The position numbers were made by a program, and so were the translations under genes. Positions 1 to 5,697 of a stretch of DNA of 5,697 bases are shown piece after piece (within the stretch, counting starts at the first letter, position 1; every line of letters begins with the position of its first letter). The stretch is from Gallionellales bacterium CG03_land_8_20_14_0_80_55_15 (GTDB lineage Bacteria; Pseudomonadota; Gammaproteobacteria; Burkholderiales; Gallionellaceae), in NCBI GenBank assembly GCA_002780675.1, contig PEUR01000067.1, positions 1-5,697 on the forward strand. The letters are read 5' to 3'. The notes beneath the pieces are model-generated. The model ran no database searches and was not told where the DNA came from. It saw only the letters and a list, made by a program, of their open reading frames with translations.

Positions 1-153
1 GATAACAAGGAACAAAGCACTTATGTCATGCAACCCGGCAAAGCCGATACCTTCAAGGTCGGCGACCGAGTGCGCGTGTTAAGGAAACAGGGCAGCATGA
101 TGGTCGAACCCGATACACCACCCGCAACAAAACCAAACCCAGCACCACGCTAA
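1..153 (+). CDS. C-terminal end of a probable glycine-zipper (SlyB/Pcp-like) outer-membrane lipoprotein, 5' truncated by the window edge
   Basis: Frame 1 is open from base 1 to a TAA at 151-153 and gives 50 residues. The segment FKVGDRVRVL (about residues 18-27) resembles the C-terminal beta-rich end of proteobacterial glycine-zipper lipoproteins (SlyB/Pcp/17-kDa antigen type). In these proteins a short domain ending in a 'VGxRVRV' motif follows the glycine-rich 2TM zipper. The last ~15 residues are a Pro/Thr/Ala/Lys-rich tail that looks disordered. The lipobox, signal peptide and glycine zipper would lie upstream of the window and cannot be seen, so the family call rests on one short motif. 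The family sits in the outer membrane and is linked to envelope integrity. The gene converges on the leftward cluster. An antisense hydrophobic open frame over 79-303 is not credible as a gene. Confidence 0.5.
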   Translation, partial: DNKEQSTYVMQPGKADTFKVGDRVRVLRKQGSMMVEPDTPPATKPNPAPR

Positions 154-216
154 CTGAAGAAGCGCTTGCACGCCGTTATCCGCAACAAATGCTGCGCAGC
201 GCTGTTTTGTGGCGCA

Positions 217-244
217 ACAGATAGCAAAGACAATCACTATCTGT
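217..244. repeat. 8-bp perfect inverted repeat with a 12-base loop
   Basis: ACAGATAG at 217-224 is matched exactly by its reverse complement CTATCTGT at 237-244, with loop 225-236. The stem is half A/T. On neither strand is it followed by a clear run of T: the + strand continues into A residues and the - strand into TTGCGCC. It could be a factor-assisted stop or an RNA 3'-end stabiliser for the upstream lipoprotein gene. It could also be chance. Confidence 0.35.
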
Positions 245-472
245 AAAAACCTACGAAGAATCCTGAAAAAAGCATTTGTCCACGAAAAAACGAACAAATT
301 CAAATCCCTATCACGATTAACGCCATCAACTGACGGGAGAATCGCTAAATACGCGTAACCTATTGATTTATTTGGTTATTTTGTATTTTTCAGGGACGAA
401 AAAGGTTTTAGGATAATCCGCATCACCCCCTCTCCTCCGAAATCTGCCGACATCGAGTAAGCATTCACGGGT

Positions 473-493
473 AAAGCCTGTGTTACCTCAGGC
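473..493 (-). terminator. Weak candidate intrinsic terminator for the prlC-xthA transcript
   Basis: Read on the - strand, GCCTG (493-489) and CAGGC (480-476) form a 5-bp GC-rich stem with an 8-base loop. Three T residues (475-473) follow, and TAATT precedes the stem. It lies about 28 bases beyond the exonuclease III stop codon, a reasonable place for termination. The stem is short and the T-tract only three bases long, so efficiency is doubtful. A competing stem, GGTAA (470-474) with TTACC (483-487), overlaps it. Confidence 0.3.
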
Positions 494-520
494 AATTATG
501 GGGGGCGATGAATCGCGCGA

Positions 521-1282
521 CTACAGCTCCACCACCACAGGCGTGTGATCAGACGGTCTTTCCAGTTTGCGCGGGGTTTTGTCTATGATGCAGCTTTTGC
601 AAAGCACTGCCAGCGGGTCGCTGACGAGAATATGGTCTATGCGCACCCCTCTGTTGCGGCGGAACGCCATCATGCGGTAATCCCACCAACTGAAGGATTT
701 TTCGGCTTGCTCGAACAGGCGGAAGCTGTCTTGCAGACCCAGCGCCAACAAAGCCTGAAAGGCTGCGCGTTCCGGTTCACTTACCAGCACGTTGCCCACC
801 CAGGCCGCCGGATCATGCACGTCGCGGTCTTCCGGCGCGATATTGTAGTCGCCCAGCAGCACCAGCTTCGGGTAGCGCAGCAACTCCTGTTTCAACCAGT
901 CATGTAAGGCCTGCAACCAGCCCAGCTTATATTGATACTTGTCGGAATCAATGCTTTGCCCGTTCGGGATATAGACACAGACGACCCGCACCCCGCCATA
1001 ACTGGCGGCGATGACGCGCTTTTGTTCGTCGGCAAAGCCAGGGATGCCAATTTGCACGTCTTCACCGGGCTCGCGGCTCAAAATCGCCACGCCGTTGTAG
1101 GTCTTCTGCCCGGCAAACACGCTGTGATAACCCGCCGCCGAGAGTTCTGCATGCGGGAAGTCGGCATCCTGTTGCTTGGTTTCCTGCAAGCACAGCACCT
1201 CGATAGGATTCGCCGCCAGCCAGTCCAGCACCTGCGGCAGGCGCACTTTCAGCGAATTGACATTCCAGGTCGCCAGCTTCAT
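521..1282 (-). CDS. xthA: Exodeoxyribonuclease III (AP endonuclease, EEP superfamily)
   Basis: This is a 253-residue protein of the exonuclease III family. These enzymes cut DNA 5' to abasic sites and remove 3'-blocking groups and nucleotides in base-excision repair in the cytoplasm. The family signatures are complete: N7 in the opening MKLATWNVN block, E34 in LQETK (the metal-binding Glu), N63 in YNGVAI, Y104 in VYIPNG, D145 and N147 in LLGDYNIAP, the FSWWDYR block at 197-203, D216 in RIDHIL, and the catalytic D245-H246 in PSDHTP. The length fits the shorter bacterial forms. The frame stays open far upstream, but homology begins exactly at the ATG at 1282-1280, so that start is chosen. The start overlaps the TGA of the oligopeptidase gene by one base (TGATG), which suggests translational coupling. 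Only a weak purine-rich stretch (GGAAACGG) precedes it. Confidence 0.95.
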   Translation of the reverse strand: MKLATWNVNSLKVRLPQVLDWLAANPIEVLCLQETKQQDADFPHAELSAAGYHSVFAGQKTYNGVAILSREPGEDVQIGIPGFADEQKRVIAASYGGVRVVCVYIPNGQSIDSDKYQYKLGWLQALHDWLKQELLRYPKLVLLGDYNIAPEDRDVHDPAAWVGNVLVSEPERAAFQALLALGLQDSFRLFEQAEKSFSWWDYRMMAFRRNRGVRIDHILVSDPLAVLCKSCIIDKTPRKLERPSDHTPVVVEL

Positions 1283-3318
1283 CAGGCCGTTTCCGTCAGG
1301 CCGTTGTGCCGCAACAGCGCCTCCATGCTGGGTTCCCGGCCACGGAATGCGGCAAACGACTGCATCGCGGGACGCGAGCCGCCGACCGCCAGTATCTCGG
1401 CGCGGAAGCGTGCGCCGACATCGGGATTGAGTACGCCGTGTTCCTCGAACAGGCTGTAGGCATCGGCGGACAACACTTCCGCCCACTTGTAACTGTAATA
1501 GCCCGCCGCATAGCCGCCTGCAAAAATATGTGCGAAGCTGTTCGGGAAGCGGTTGAATTCGGGTGGAACCAGCACCGCCACCTCGGCGCGCACTGCGTCC
1601 AGCAGTTGCAATATCGTCTTGCCGCCGCCCGCCTCGAAATCGCTGTGCATCAGCATGTCGAACAGGGAAAATTCGATCTGGCGCAGCGATTGCAGCCCGC
1701 TCTGGAAGTTCTTCGCCGCCAGCATCTTGTCGAACAACGCGCGCGGCAGCGGCTCCCCGCTCTCTATATGTCGCGTCATGTCCAGCAGCACGTCCCACTC
1801 CCAGCAATAATTTTCCATGAACTGGCTGGGCAACTCGACCGCATCCCATTCCACGCCACGGATGCCGGACACCCCCAGGTCTTCCACTTCGGTGAGCAGA
1901 TGGTGCAGGCCGTGGCCGCATTCGTGGAACAGGGTGATAACTTCGTCGTGGCTAAACACCGCAGGTTTGCCGCCCACCGGTGCGGAAAAGTTGCAATTTA
2001 TATACGCAACCGGAGTCTGGATCGTACCGCTTGCCAGACGGCGGCGGCTCACCACGTCGTCCATCCACGCCCCGCCGCGCTTGCTGTTGCGCGCATACAA
2101 ATCCAGATAGAACTGGCCGATCAGGGCATCCTGCTCGTCGCGGATGTCGAAAAAACGCACCGAATCGTGCCAGACGGGTGCGCTGGAAGCGGTGATATAC
2201 AAGCCATACAGGGTGGCAACCAGTTTGGAAAAACCCGCCAGCACGGCATCTTCGGGGAAGTACTGCTTCACTTCCTGCTCGGAAAAAGCATAGCGTTGCT
2301 CGCGCAGCTTCTCGCTGGCATAAGCAAAATCCCACGAATGCAACGCTTCCAGCCCCAGCTCCTTGCGCGCAAATTCACGCACTTCGGCCAGATCTTTTTC
2401 CGCGAAAGGCCGCGCACGCTGCGCCAGTTCGCGCATGAACGTCGCCACCTGCTGCGGTGTTTCCGCCATCTTGGCCGCCAGCGATAACTCGCCAAAATTG
2501 GCAAACCCCAGCAGCCGCGCCTCTTCACCGCGTAGCGCGACGATCTCGTCCATCAGCGGCGTGTTATCCCACTTGTCCTCACCAAACTCCGACGCGCGCG
2601 TGCTGTAGGCGCGATACAGCTTTTCGCGTAAATCGCGGTTGTCGGCAAACTGCATCACCGGCATATAAGACGGCGCTTTCAGCGTAAACAGCCAGCCCGT
2701 CTTATTGGCAGCCTTAGCCGCCTCCTGTGCCGTCTGCAAGACATCTTCCGGCAAGCCGCCCAACTCACTTTCGTTCTGCATCACCAGCGAAAAATCGTTG
2801 GTCGAATCAAGCAAATTGTCGGAAAAGCGCGACGACAACTCGGACAAGCGTTCCTGAATTTTTAGATAACGCGCCTTTTGGTCTTCAGGCAACTCCGCCC
2901 CGCCGAGACGAAAATCGCGCAGCTCGTTCTCGATAATCTGCTTGCGGGTCGCGCTCAAACAGGCAAATTCGTCACTATTACGCAACCTCTTGAATTTATT
3001 GAATAAATCAATATTTTGACCCAGTTCGGCGTAATACTGGGTCAACACGGGCAAGGTGGTGTTGTAAGCCTCGCGCAATTCGGGGGAATTCATCACCGAA
3101 TTCAGGTGACCTACCGGCCCCCATGCACGCGACAGCCGCTCATGCGCATCCTCCATCGGCACGACGAAATTCTGCCAGGTAGGGGATGCCGTATCGGCCA
3201 GCAGCCGCGCAATCAGCGCACGGTTTCCCGCCAGTAGCTTTTCAATGGCAGGCGCAACGTGTTCAGGTTTAATCTCCGCGAAACGCGGCAGACCGGAGAA
3301 ATCTAAAAGTGGATTCAT
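1282..3318 (-). CDS. prlC: Oligopeptidase A, zinc metallopeptidase of family M3
   Basis: This 678-residue cytosolic zinc peptidase degrades short peptides, including released signal peptides and products of larger proteases. The length matches E. coli oligopeptidase A (about 680). The opening [20 protein letters not shown] resembles the E. coli protein, which supports the start at 3318. The zinc site is intact: HECGH at 465-469 (ligands H465 and H469, catalytic E466) and the third ligand E495 in VELPSQ, the M3 consensus. The C-terminal substrate-binding block is present, with H597 and the tyrosine cluster Y603, Y607, Y608 and Y610 in [15 protein letters not shown]. The N-terminal two thirds are mostly helical, as in other M3 enzymes. 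No clear Shine-Dalgarno sequence precedes the ATG. The gene is 74 bases downstream of pyrC' and its stop overlaps the xthA start. It could be read from pyrC' or from its own promoter, but I could not identify one. Confidence 0.96.
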   Translation of the reverse strand: MNPLLDFSGLPRFAEIKPEHVAPAIEKLLAGNRALIARLLADTASPTWQNFVVPMEDAHERLSRAWGPVGHLNSVMNSPELREAYNTTLPVLTQYYAELGQNIDLFNKFKRLRNSDEFACLSATRKQIIENELRDFRLGGAELPEDQKARYLKIQERLSELSSRFSDNLLDSTNDFSLVMQNESELGGLPEDVLQTAQEAAKAANKTGWLFTLKAPSYMPVMQFADNRDLREKLYRAYSTRASEFGEDKWDNTPLMDEIVALRGEEARLLGFANFGELSLAAKMAETPQQVATFMRELAQRARPFAEKDLAEVREFARKELGLEALHSWDFAYASEKLREQRYAFSEQEVKQYFPEDAVLAGFSKLVATLYGLYITASSAPVWHDSVRFFDIRDEQDALIGQFYLDLYARNSKRGGAWMDDVVSRRRLASGTIQTPVAYINCNFSAPVGGKPAVFSHDEVITLFHECGHGLHHLLTEVEDLGVSGIRGVEWDAVELPSQFMENYCWEWDVLLDMTRHIESGEPLPRALFDKMLAAKNFQSGLQSLRQIEFSLFDMLMHSDFEAGGGKTILQLLDAVRAEVAVLVPPEFNRFPNSFAHIFAGGYAAGYYSYKWAEVLSADAYSLFEEHGVLNPDVGARFRAEILAVGGSRPAMQSFAAFRGREPSMEALLRHNGLTETA

Positions 3319-3392
3319 GGCATTTACAAGGGTAACAAAATTAAGGTTTTAGCGAGCCAACCGGATGAACGCACCGGAATCGGGAAAAATGG

Positions 3393-4667
3393 TTACGCTT
3401 GATAAACAATCTGTCCGTCAAGCAGGGTGTAGCGCACGCGCCCCTGCATCTCGTAGCCGTTGAACGGGGTGTTTTTTCCCTGGCTTTTCAGCGCGGCGGG
3501 CGCGACGACCCAGCTCGATTGCGGATCGAAGATGCAGATGTCGGCGTGTGCGCCCACCGACAAATGCCCCATCTTCTGTCCCAGCAATTGCGCCGGGTTG
3601 AGGGTGATGCGCGCCAGCGCATCCAGCAACGGCACGCGTTGCTGTTGCGCCCATTTCAACACCAGCGGCAGCAGCAACTCAAGACCCGTCGCGCCCGCTT
3701 CGGCTTCATCAAACGGTAATTGTTTGGCATCGTCGTCCACCGGGGAATGGTTGGAGCAGATGGCATCTATCGTGCCGTCCAGCAATCCGGCGAGCAGGGC
3801 GGCGCGGTCGCGCCCACTTCGCAACGGCGGCAGCAAACGGCAGTTGGCATCGAAATAGCCGATGTCCATTTCCGTCAAATGGACGTGATTCATGGACACG
3901 TCACAAGTCACGGCCAGCCCTTCGCGCTTGGCGGCGCGCAGCATTTCCACGCCAGCCGCGCTGGAAATGCGGCAGATGTGCAACGTGACACCCGTCTCTT
4001 TCGCCAGTTGCAAGGCGGTCGCCAGCGCGATGGTCTCGGCCACCACGGGGATCGGCGGCAAGCCCAGACGGCTGGCCACTTCACCATCGTGCGCTACGCC
4101 AGTTTTGGCGAGGAAGCTATCTTGAGGACGCAGCCACACCCGATAACCGAAGGTCGCGGCATATTGCATGGCGCGCATCAACACGCGGGTATCAGTCAGC
4201 GGCGCGTCGGCCTGACTAAACGCCTTGCAGCCAGCCTCGGTCAGCTCGATCATCTCGGTCAGCTCCACCCCCTTGAGACCAGTAGTTAGCGCACCTATCG
4301 GGAACACCCGGCACTGGTTCAACACGCGCGCGCGGCGCTTGAGCATCTCGACCAGCGCGGGTTCGTCCAGGGGGGGGTCGGTGTCGGGCGGGCACGCCAG
4401 CGAAGTCACGCCGCCCGCGACAGCGGCATTCATTTCCGATTCCAGCGTCGCCCGGTATTCGTAACCCGGCTCGCGCAGCCGTGCCGCCAAGTCCACCAAC
4501 CCCGGCATGACCATCAGCCCTTCGGCATCAATCTCCAAAGCGGCGACAAAGCCCTCCGGTCGCTTGCCGATAGCCACGATACGGCGCTCGGCAATAAACA
4601 CGTCCTGCCGCGCATCTATATGATTTTTCGGGTCTATCAGGCGACCGTTCTTGATATGAATTTTCAC
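3393..4667 (-). CDS. pyrC': Dihydroorotase-like protein PyrC' (PyrX), probably the non-catalytic partner of aspartate carbamoyltransferase
   Basis: This 424-residue protein has the full amidohydrolase layout of class I dihydroorotases: an N-terminal beta part (1-55), a TIM-barrel core, and a C-terminal beta part ending in GRVRYTLLDGQIV. Active enzymes carry DxHxHxREPG after the first strand. Here the block at 59-68 is DLAARLREPG, so both histidines are replaced (A61, R63). The later metal-binding positions are also lost: R180 in WLRPQD for His, R233 in HICRISS for His, and N306 in CSNHSPV for Asp. The same pattern is known in Pseudomonas PyrC', which has no dihydroorotase activity but is needed to assemble aspartate carbamoyltransferase, the second step of UMP synthesis. 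Non-catalytic function here is inferred from that precedent. The start is GTG at 4667-4665, with GGAGG six bases upstream, and overlaps the endonuclease stop (GTGA). An active dihydroorotase and pyrB should be encoded elsewhere. Confidence 0.88.
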   Translation of the reverse strand: MKIHIKNGRLIDPKNHIDARQDVFIAERRIVAIGKRPEGFVAALEIDAEGLMVMPGLVDLAARLREPGYEYRATLESEMNAAVAGGVTSLACPPDTDPPLDEPALVEMLKRRARVLNQCRVFPIGALTTGLKGVELTEMIELTEAGCKAFSQADAPLTDTRVLMRAMQYAATFGYRVWLRPQDSFLAKTGVAHDGEVASRLGLPPIPVVAETIALATALQLAKETGVTLHICRISSAAGVEMLRAAKREGLAVTCDVSMNHVHLTEMDIGYFDANCRLLPPLRSGRDRAALLAGLLDGTIDAICSNHSPVDDDAKQLPFDEAEAGATGLELLLPLVLKWAQQQRVPLLDALARITLNPAQLLGQKMGHLSVGAHADICIFDPQSSWVVAPAALKSQGKNTPFNGYEMQGRVRYTLLDGQIVYQA

Positions 4668-5401
4668 TGTATTCCTCCGCTAACTTTTTGCCGTTCATAC
4701 GCGGCACGGATGGTACCGAGGAGATTTCTAGGGGCGGATTCAAACTGAACGAACTCGCCTAGGTTACTGTCTTTGACATGTATTTGGCCTTCACCCTTGT
4801 TACCTCTGTGCTGACCTGTTGAATAGTATTGGTTGCTCGCTACTTCGTCAGATGAAAACACCCAATATTTAATGACATCACGCCAAACCCCCACCCAAAT
4901 AAACACATCGCAGCAACCAGGTTTAACTTGTTGAAAATTCATGTCAAAGCGCAGTTTTGAATCAGAAGATAGCGCTTTGACATAAAGTGCTTCGCTGCTA
5001 TCAAAATCTACCGCTCTGGAAGCTTTGACTTCGATTTTAATTTTTCCGTCCAGAAAAAAATCATATTGCCCGGAGTATTCGGGATCTAATTTCCTGGTTG
5101 GTTTTACGAGTTCAGGGCAGATTTCTTTTAAGTGACCTTGAGCCCAAGCCTCACCGAATCCTCTGGGCGCACTGATTTCAAAGACATACATAAACATATT
5201 TCTTGCAATGTAGTCATCGCGCAACTCGTAATACTCATCAACCAAAATTTTCCCATATCCCATCATTGAGGATACAAGGAACTCATATTCGTTGAATGGA
5301 TAAACCGACAGCAGATCATCTAACCTTTGCATCATATCGTCGTGCTTCTCTTGCTCAAGTTCCTGAACAAGACTCATCAACTTCAATTTCAACTGTTCCA
5401 T
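4664..5401 (-). CDS. Probable type II restriction endonuclease, PD-(D/E)xK fold, specificity unknown
   Basis: This 245-residue protein lies directly behind a DNA methyltransferase. Residues 1-75 are highly charged and probably helical. E84 in GFGEAWAQGHL could be the conserved helix glutamate seen in many nucleases. The catalytic motif is clear: D114 in QYDFFLDG, then E124 and K126 in IKIEVKAS, giving D-x9-E-x-K on a strand-turn-strand. Further core strands follow at about 164-183 (CDVFIWVGVWRDVIKYWVFS). A polar stretch with GQHRGNKGEGQIH (196-208) is a possible DNA-contact loop. The role, cutting unmethylated foreign DNA, is inferred from fold motif plus neighbour. I do not recognise the family closely enough to name a prototype or target site. 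The ATG at 5401 follows the methyltransferase TAA with no gap, and GAGGA lies five bases upstream. The stop overlaps the pyrC' start. Base composition is AT-richer than the genes downstream, suggesting horizontal acquisition. Confidence 0.8.
   Translation of the reverse strand: MEQLKLKLMSLVQELEQEKHDDMMQRLDDLLSVYPFNEYEFLVSSMMGYGKILVDEYYELRDDYIARNMFMYVFEISAPRGFGEAWAQGHLKEICPELVKPTRKLDPEYSGQYDFFLDGKIKIEVKASRAVDFDSSEALYVKALSSDSKLRFDMNFQQVKPGCCDVFIWVGVWRDVIKYWVFSSDEVASNQYYSTGQHRGNKGEGQIHVKDSNLGEFVQFESAPRNLLGTIRAAYERQKVSGGIQ
4674..4678 (-). promoter_or_regulatory. Shine-Dalgarno sequence GGAGG for pyrC' (decides a GTG start)
   Basis: On the - strand GGAGG lies six bases before GTG at 4667, a canonical distance. 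It falls inside the last codons of the endonuclease gene. This supports GTG as the true start and means pyrC' can load its own ribosomes as well as being coupled to the gene before it. Confidence 0.8.
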
Positions 5402-5697
5402 TTAATTCCTCACTTCATGCCTGATTGATGCAGCATCTTCACTCGACAGATTGAAGGTTGAAAAAACCAACTCATCCATTCCTTCATATGATCCTCGCCC
5501 CTGCAAAATAGCCTCAACCATGCCTTCCAGTTGTTCATGTAGCTGCTTGGAAATGACGGGGAAAGGCAGCTTCTCCATATCCCCCTTAAGCACCTTGTGC
5601 GTAGAGAACTTCTTCTTGAATACATACTGAAAAACACTTGAATTCAAATAGGCAAGCGCGACTTTGATGTTCATGCCGGGCAGGTGTGGAATTAAAA
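5402..5697 (-). CDS. C-terminal part of an N6-adenine DNA methyltransferase (TaqI-like specificity domain), 5' end outside the window
   Basis: The visible part is 97 residues long and stays open to the window edge. The codons before the ATG at 5674 read LIPHLPG without a stop and join smoothly to the family pattern, so that ATG is internal and the gene continues beyond 5697. The sequence fits the end of the target-recognition region of gamma-class (TaqI/Eco57I-like) adenine methyltransferases: a helix with ALAYLNSSVFQYVFKKKF, then STHKVLKGDMEKLPFPVI, and a helical tail with a QLEGMVEAIL segment. In that family the pattern is 'LLNSxxF…KKF…KVLxGDLExLPxP'. The catalytic NPPY and SAM-binding motifs would be upstream and are not visible. 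Being directly followed by a PD-(D/E)xK nuclease makes it the modification half of a type II R-M pair. A fused type IIG enzyme is less likely because a separate nuclease follows. Confidence 0.82.
   Translation of the reverse strand, partial: LIPHLPGMNIKVALAYLNSSVFQYVFKKKFSTHKVLKGDMEKLPFPVISKQLHEQLEGMVEAILQGRGSYEGMDELVFSTFNLSSEDAASIRHEVRN
5407..5411 (-). promoter_or_regulatory. Shine-Dalgarno sequence GAGGA for the endonuclease gene, inside the methyltransferase 3' end
   Basis: On the - strand GAGGA lies five bases before the ATG at 5401 and within the final codons of the methyltransferase (…E-V-R-N-stop). It fixes the endonuclease start. Endonuclease translation can therefore depend on prior translation of the protective methyltransferase. 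Confidence 0.7.

Larger units (their letters stand above)
154..520. other. Convergent intergenic region without a recognisable gene
   Basis: These 367 bases separate the 3' ends of two convergent units. I see no convincing open frame with a start and ribosome-binding site, and no tRNA-like fold. The stretch around 355-410 is strongly AT-rich. Several inverted repeats occur: an 8-bp perfect stem at 217-224/237-244, a 6-bp A/T stem at 386-391/398-403, and two interleaved 5-bp stems at 470-487 and 476-493. A perfect 10-bp palindrome lies at 191-200. Convergent position makes transcription termination the likeliest role, but no stem here is followed by a strong T-run. Confidence 0.6.

Noticed and set aside
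79..303. Leftward 74-residue hydrophobic open frame
   Set aside because: It lies antisense to the lipoprotein 3' end, is unusually rich in Cys/Trp/Phe, and has no convincing ribosome-binding site. It looks like a chance frame.
386..403. TTTTTC/GAAAAA inverted repeat as a terminator or operator
   Set aside because: It is six A/T-dominated pairs in an AT-rich stretch, easily formed by chance, with no GC-rich stem.
1283..1921. N-terminal extension of the exonuclease III frame up to 1921
   Set aside because: The extension is Arg/Gly-rich out-of-frame prlC sequence. Exonuclease III homology begins exactly at the ATG at 1282.
1306..2487. Rightward 393-residue open frame
   Set aside because: It is antisense to prlC and His/Gln/Arg-rich with no recognisable domain. 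Codon bias in a GC-rich gene on the other strand explains it.
3362..3378. CCGG...CCGG inverted repeat as a pyrC' terminator
   Set aside because: The stem is only four base pairs with a nine-base loop and no adjacent T-run on the - strand.
3319..3392. Promoter for prlC in the 74-base gap
   Set aside because: The best pairing on the - strand (TTGGCT, 17-base spacer, TGTTAC) matches consensus at only about half the positions, too weak to annotate.
3720..4289. Rightward 189-residue open frame
   Set aside because: It is the antisense shadow of pyrC', with low-complexity His/Gln/Gly content and no domain.
1..5697. CRISPR array, tRNA or rRNA, insertion sequence
   Set aside because: No regularly spaced repeats, cloverleaf-like segments, rRNA-like stretches, transposase motifs or terminal inverted repeats were seen.

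Overview
The window looks like a bacterial chromosome, most likely a betaproteobacterium. The evidence is the gene content and protein sequences: a dihydroorotase-like pyrimidine protein of the degenerate PyrC' type known from Pseudomonas and relatives, an oligopeptidase A (PrlC) and an exonuclease III. The core genes are GC-rich by eye, while the right-hand ~1 kb is visibly richer in AT. The lineage is inferred from protein resemblance only and was not tested by a search.

Layout. At the left edge (1-153, + strand) is the C-terminal tail of a protein resembling glycine-zipper (SlyB/Pcp-type) outer-membrane lipoproteins. A convergent 367-base intergenic region follows (154-520) with no gene, but with several inverted repeats, one a weak candidate terminator for the leftward genes. 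Everything to the right is on the - strand. In transcription order it is: the C-terminal part of an N6-adenine DNA methyltransferase (5697-5402, running off the window), a PD-(D/E)xK restriction endonuclease (5401-4664), a dihydroorotase-like protein PyrC' (4667-3393), a 74-base gap, oligopeptidase A (3318-1282), and exonuclease III (1282-521).

How they work together. Methyltransferase and endonuclease abut (TAA directly followed by ATG) and form a type II restriction-modification (R-M) pair. The endonuclease stop then overlaps the GTG start of PyrC' by four bases, so the defence cassette is read directly into a pyrimidine-biosynthesis gene. In characterised relatives pyrC' follows pyrB directly, so the cassette may sit between pyrB and pyrC', but pyrB is not in this window and this cannot be confirmed. 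PyrC' has lost every metal-binding residue I can align with active dihydroorotases, as expected for the structural, non-catalytic partner of aspartate carbamoyltransferase. PrlC and XthA overlap by one base (TGATG) and are probably translationally coupled housekeeping genes.

Nothing here is clearly a wholly new system. The points most worth checking are the R-M/pyrimidine operon junction and an endonuclease whose family and recognition sequence I cannot assign.
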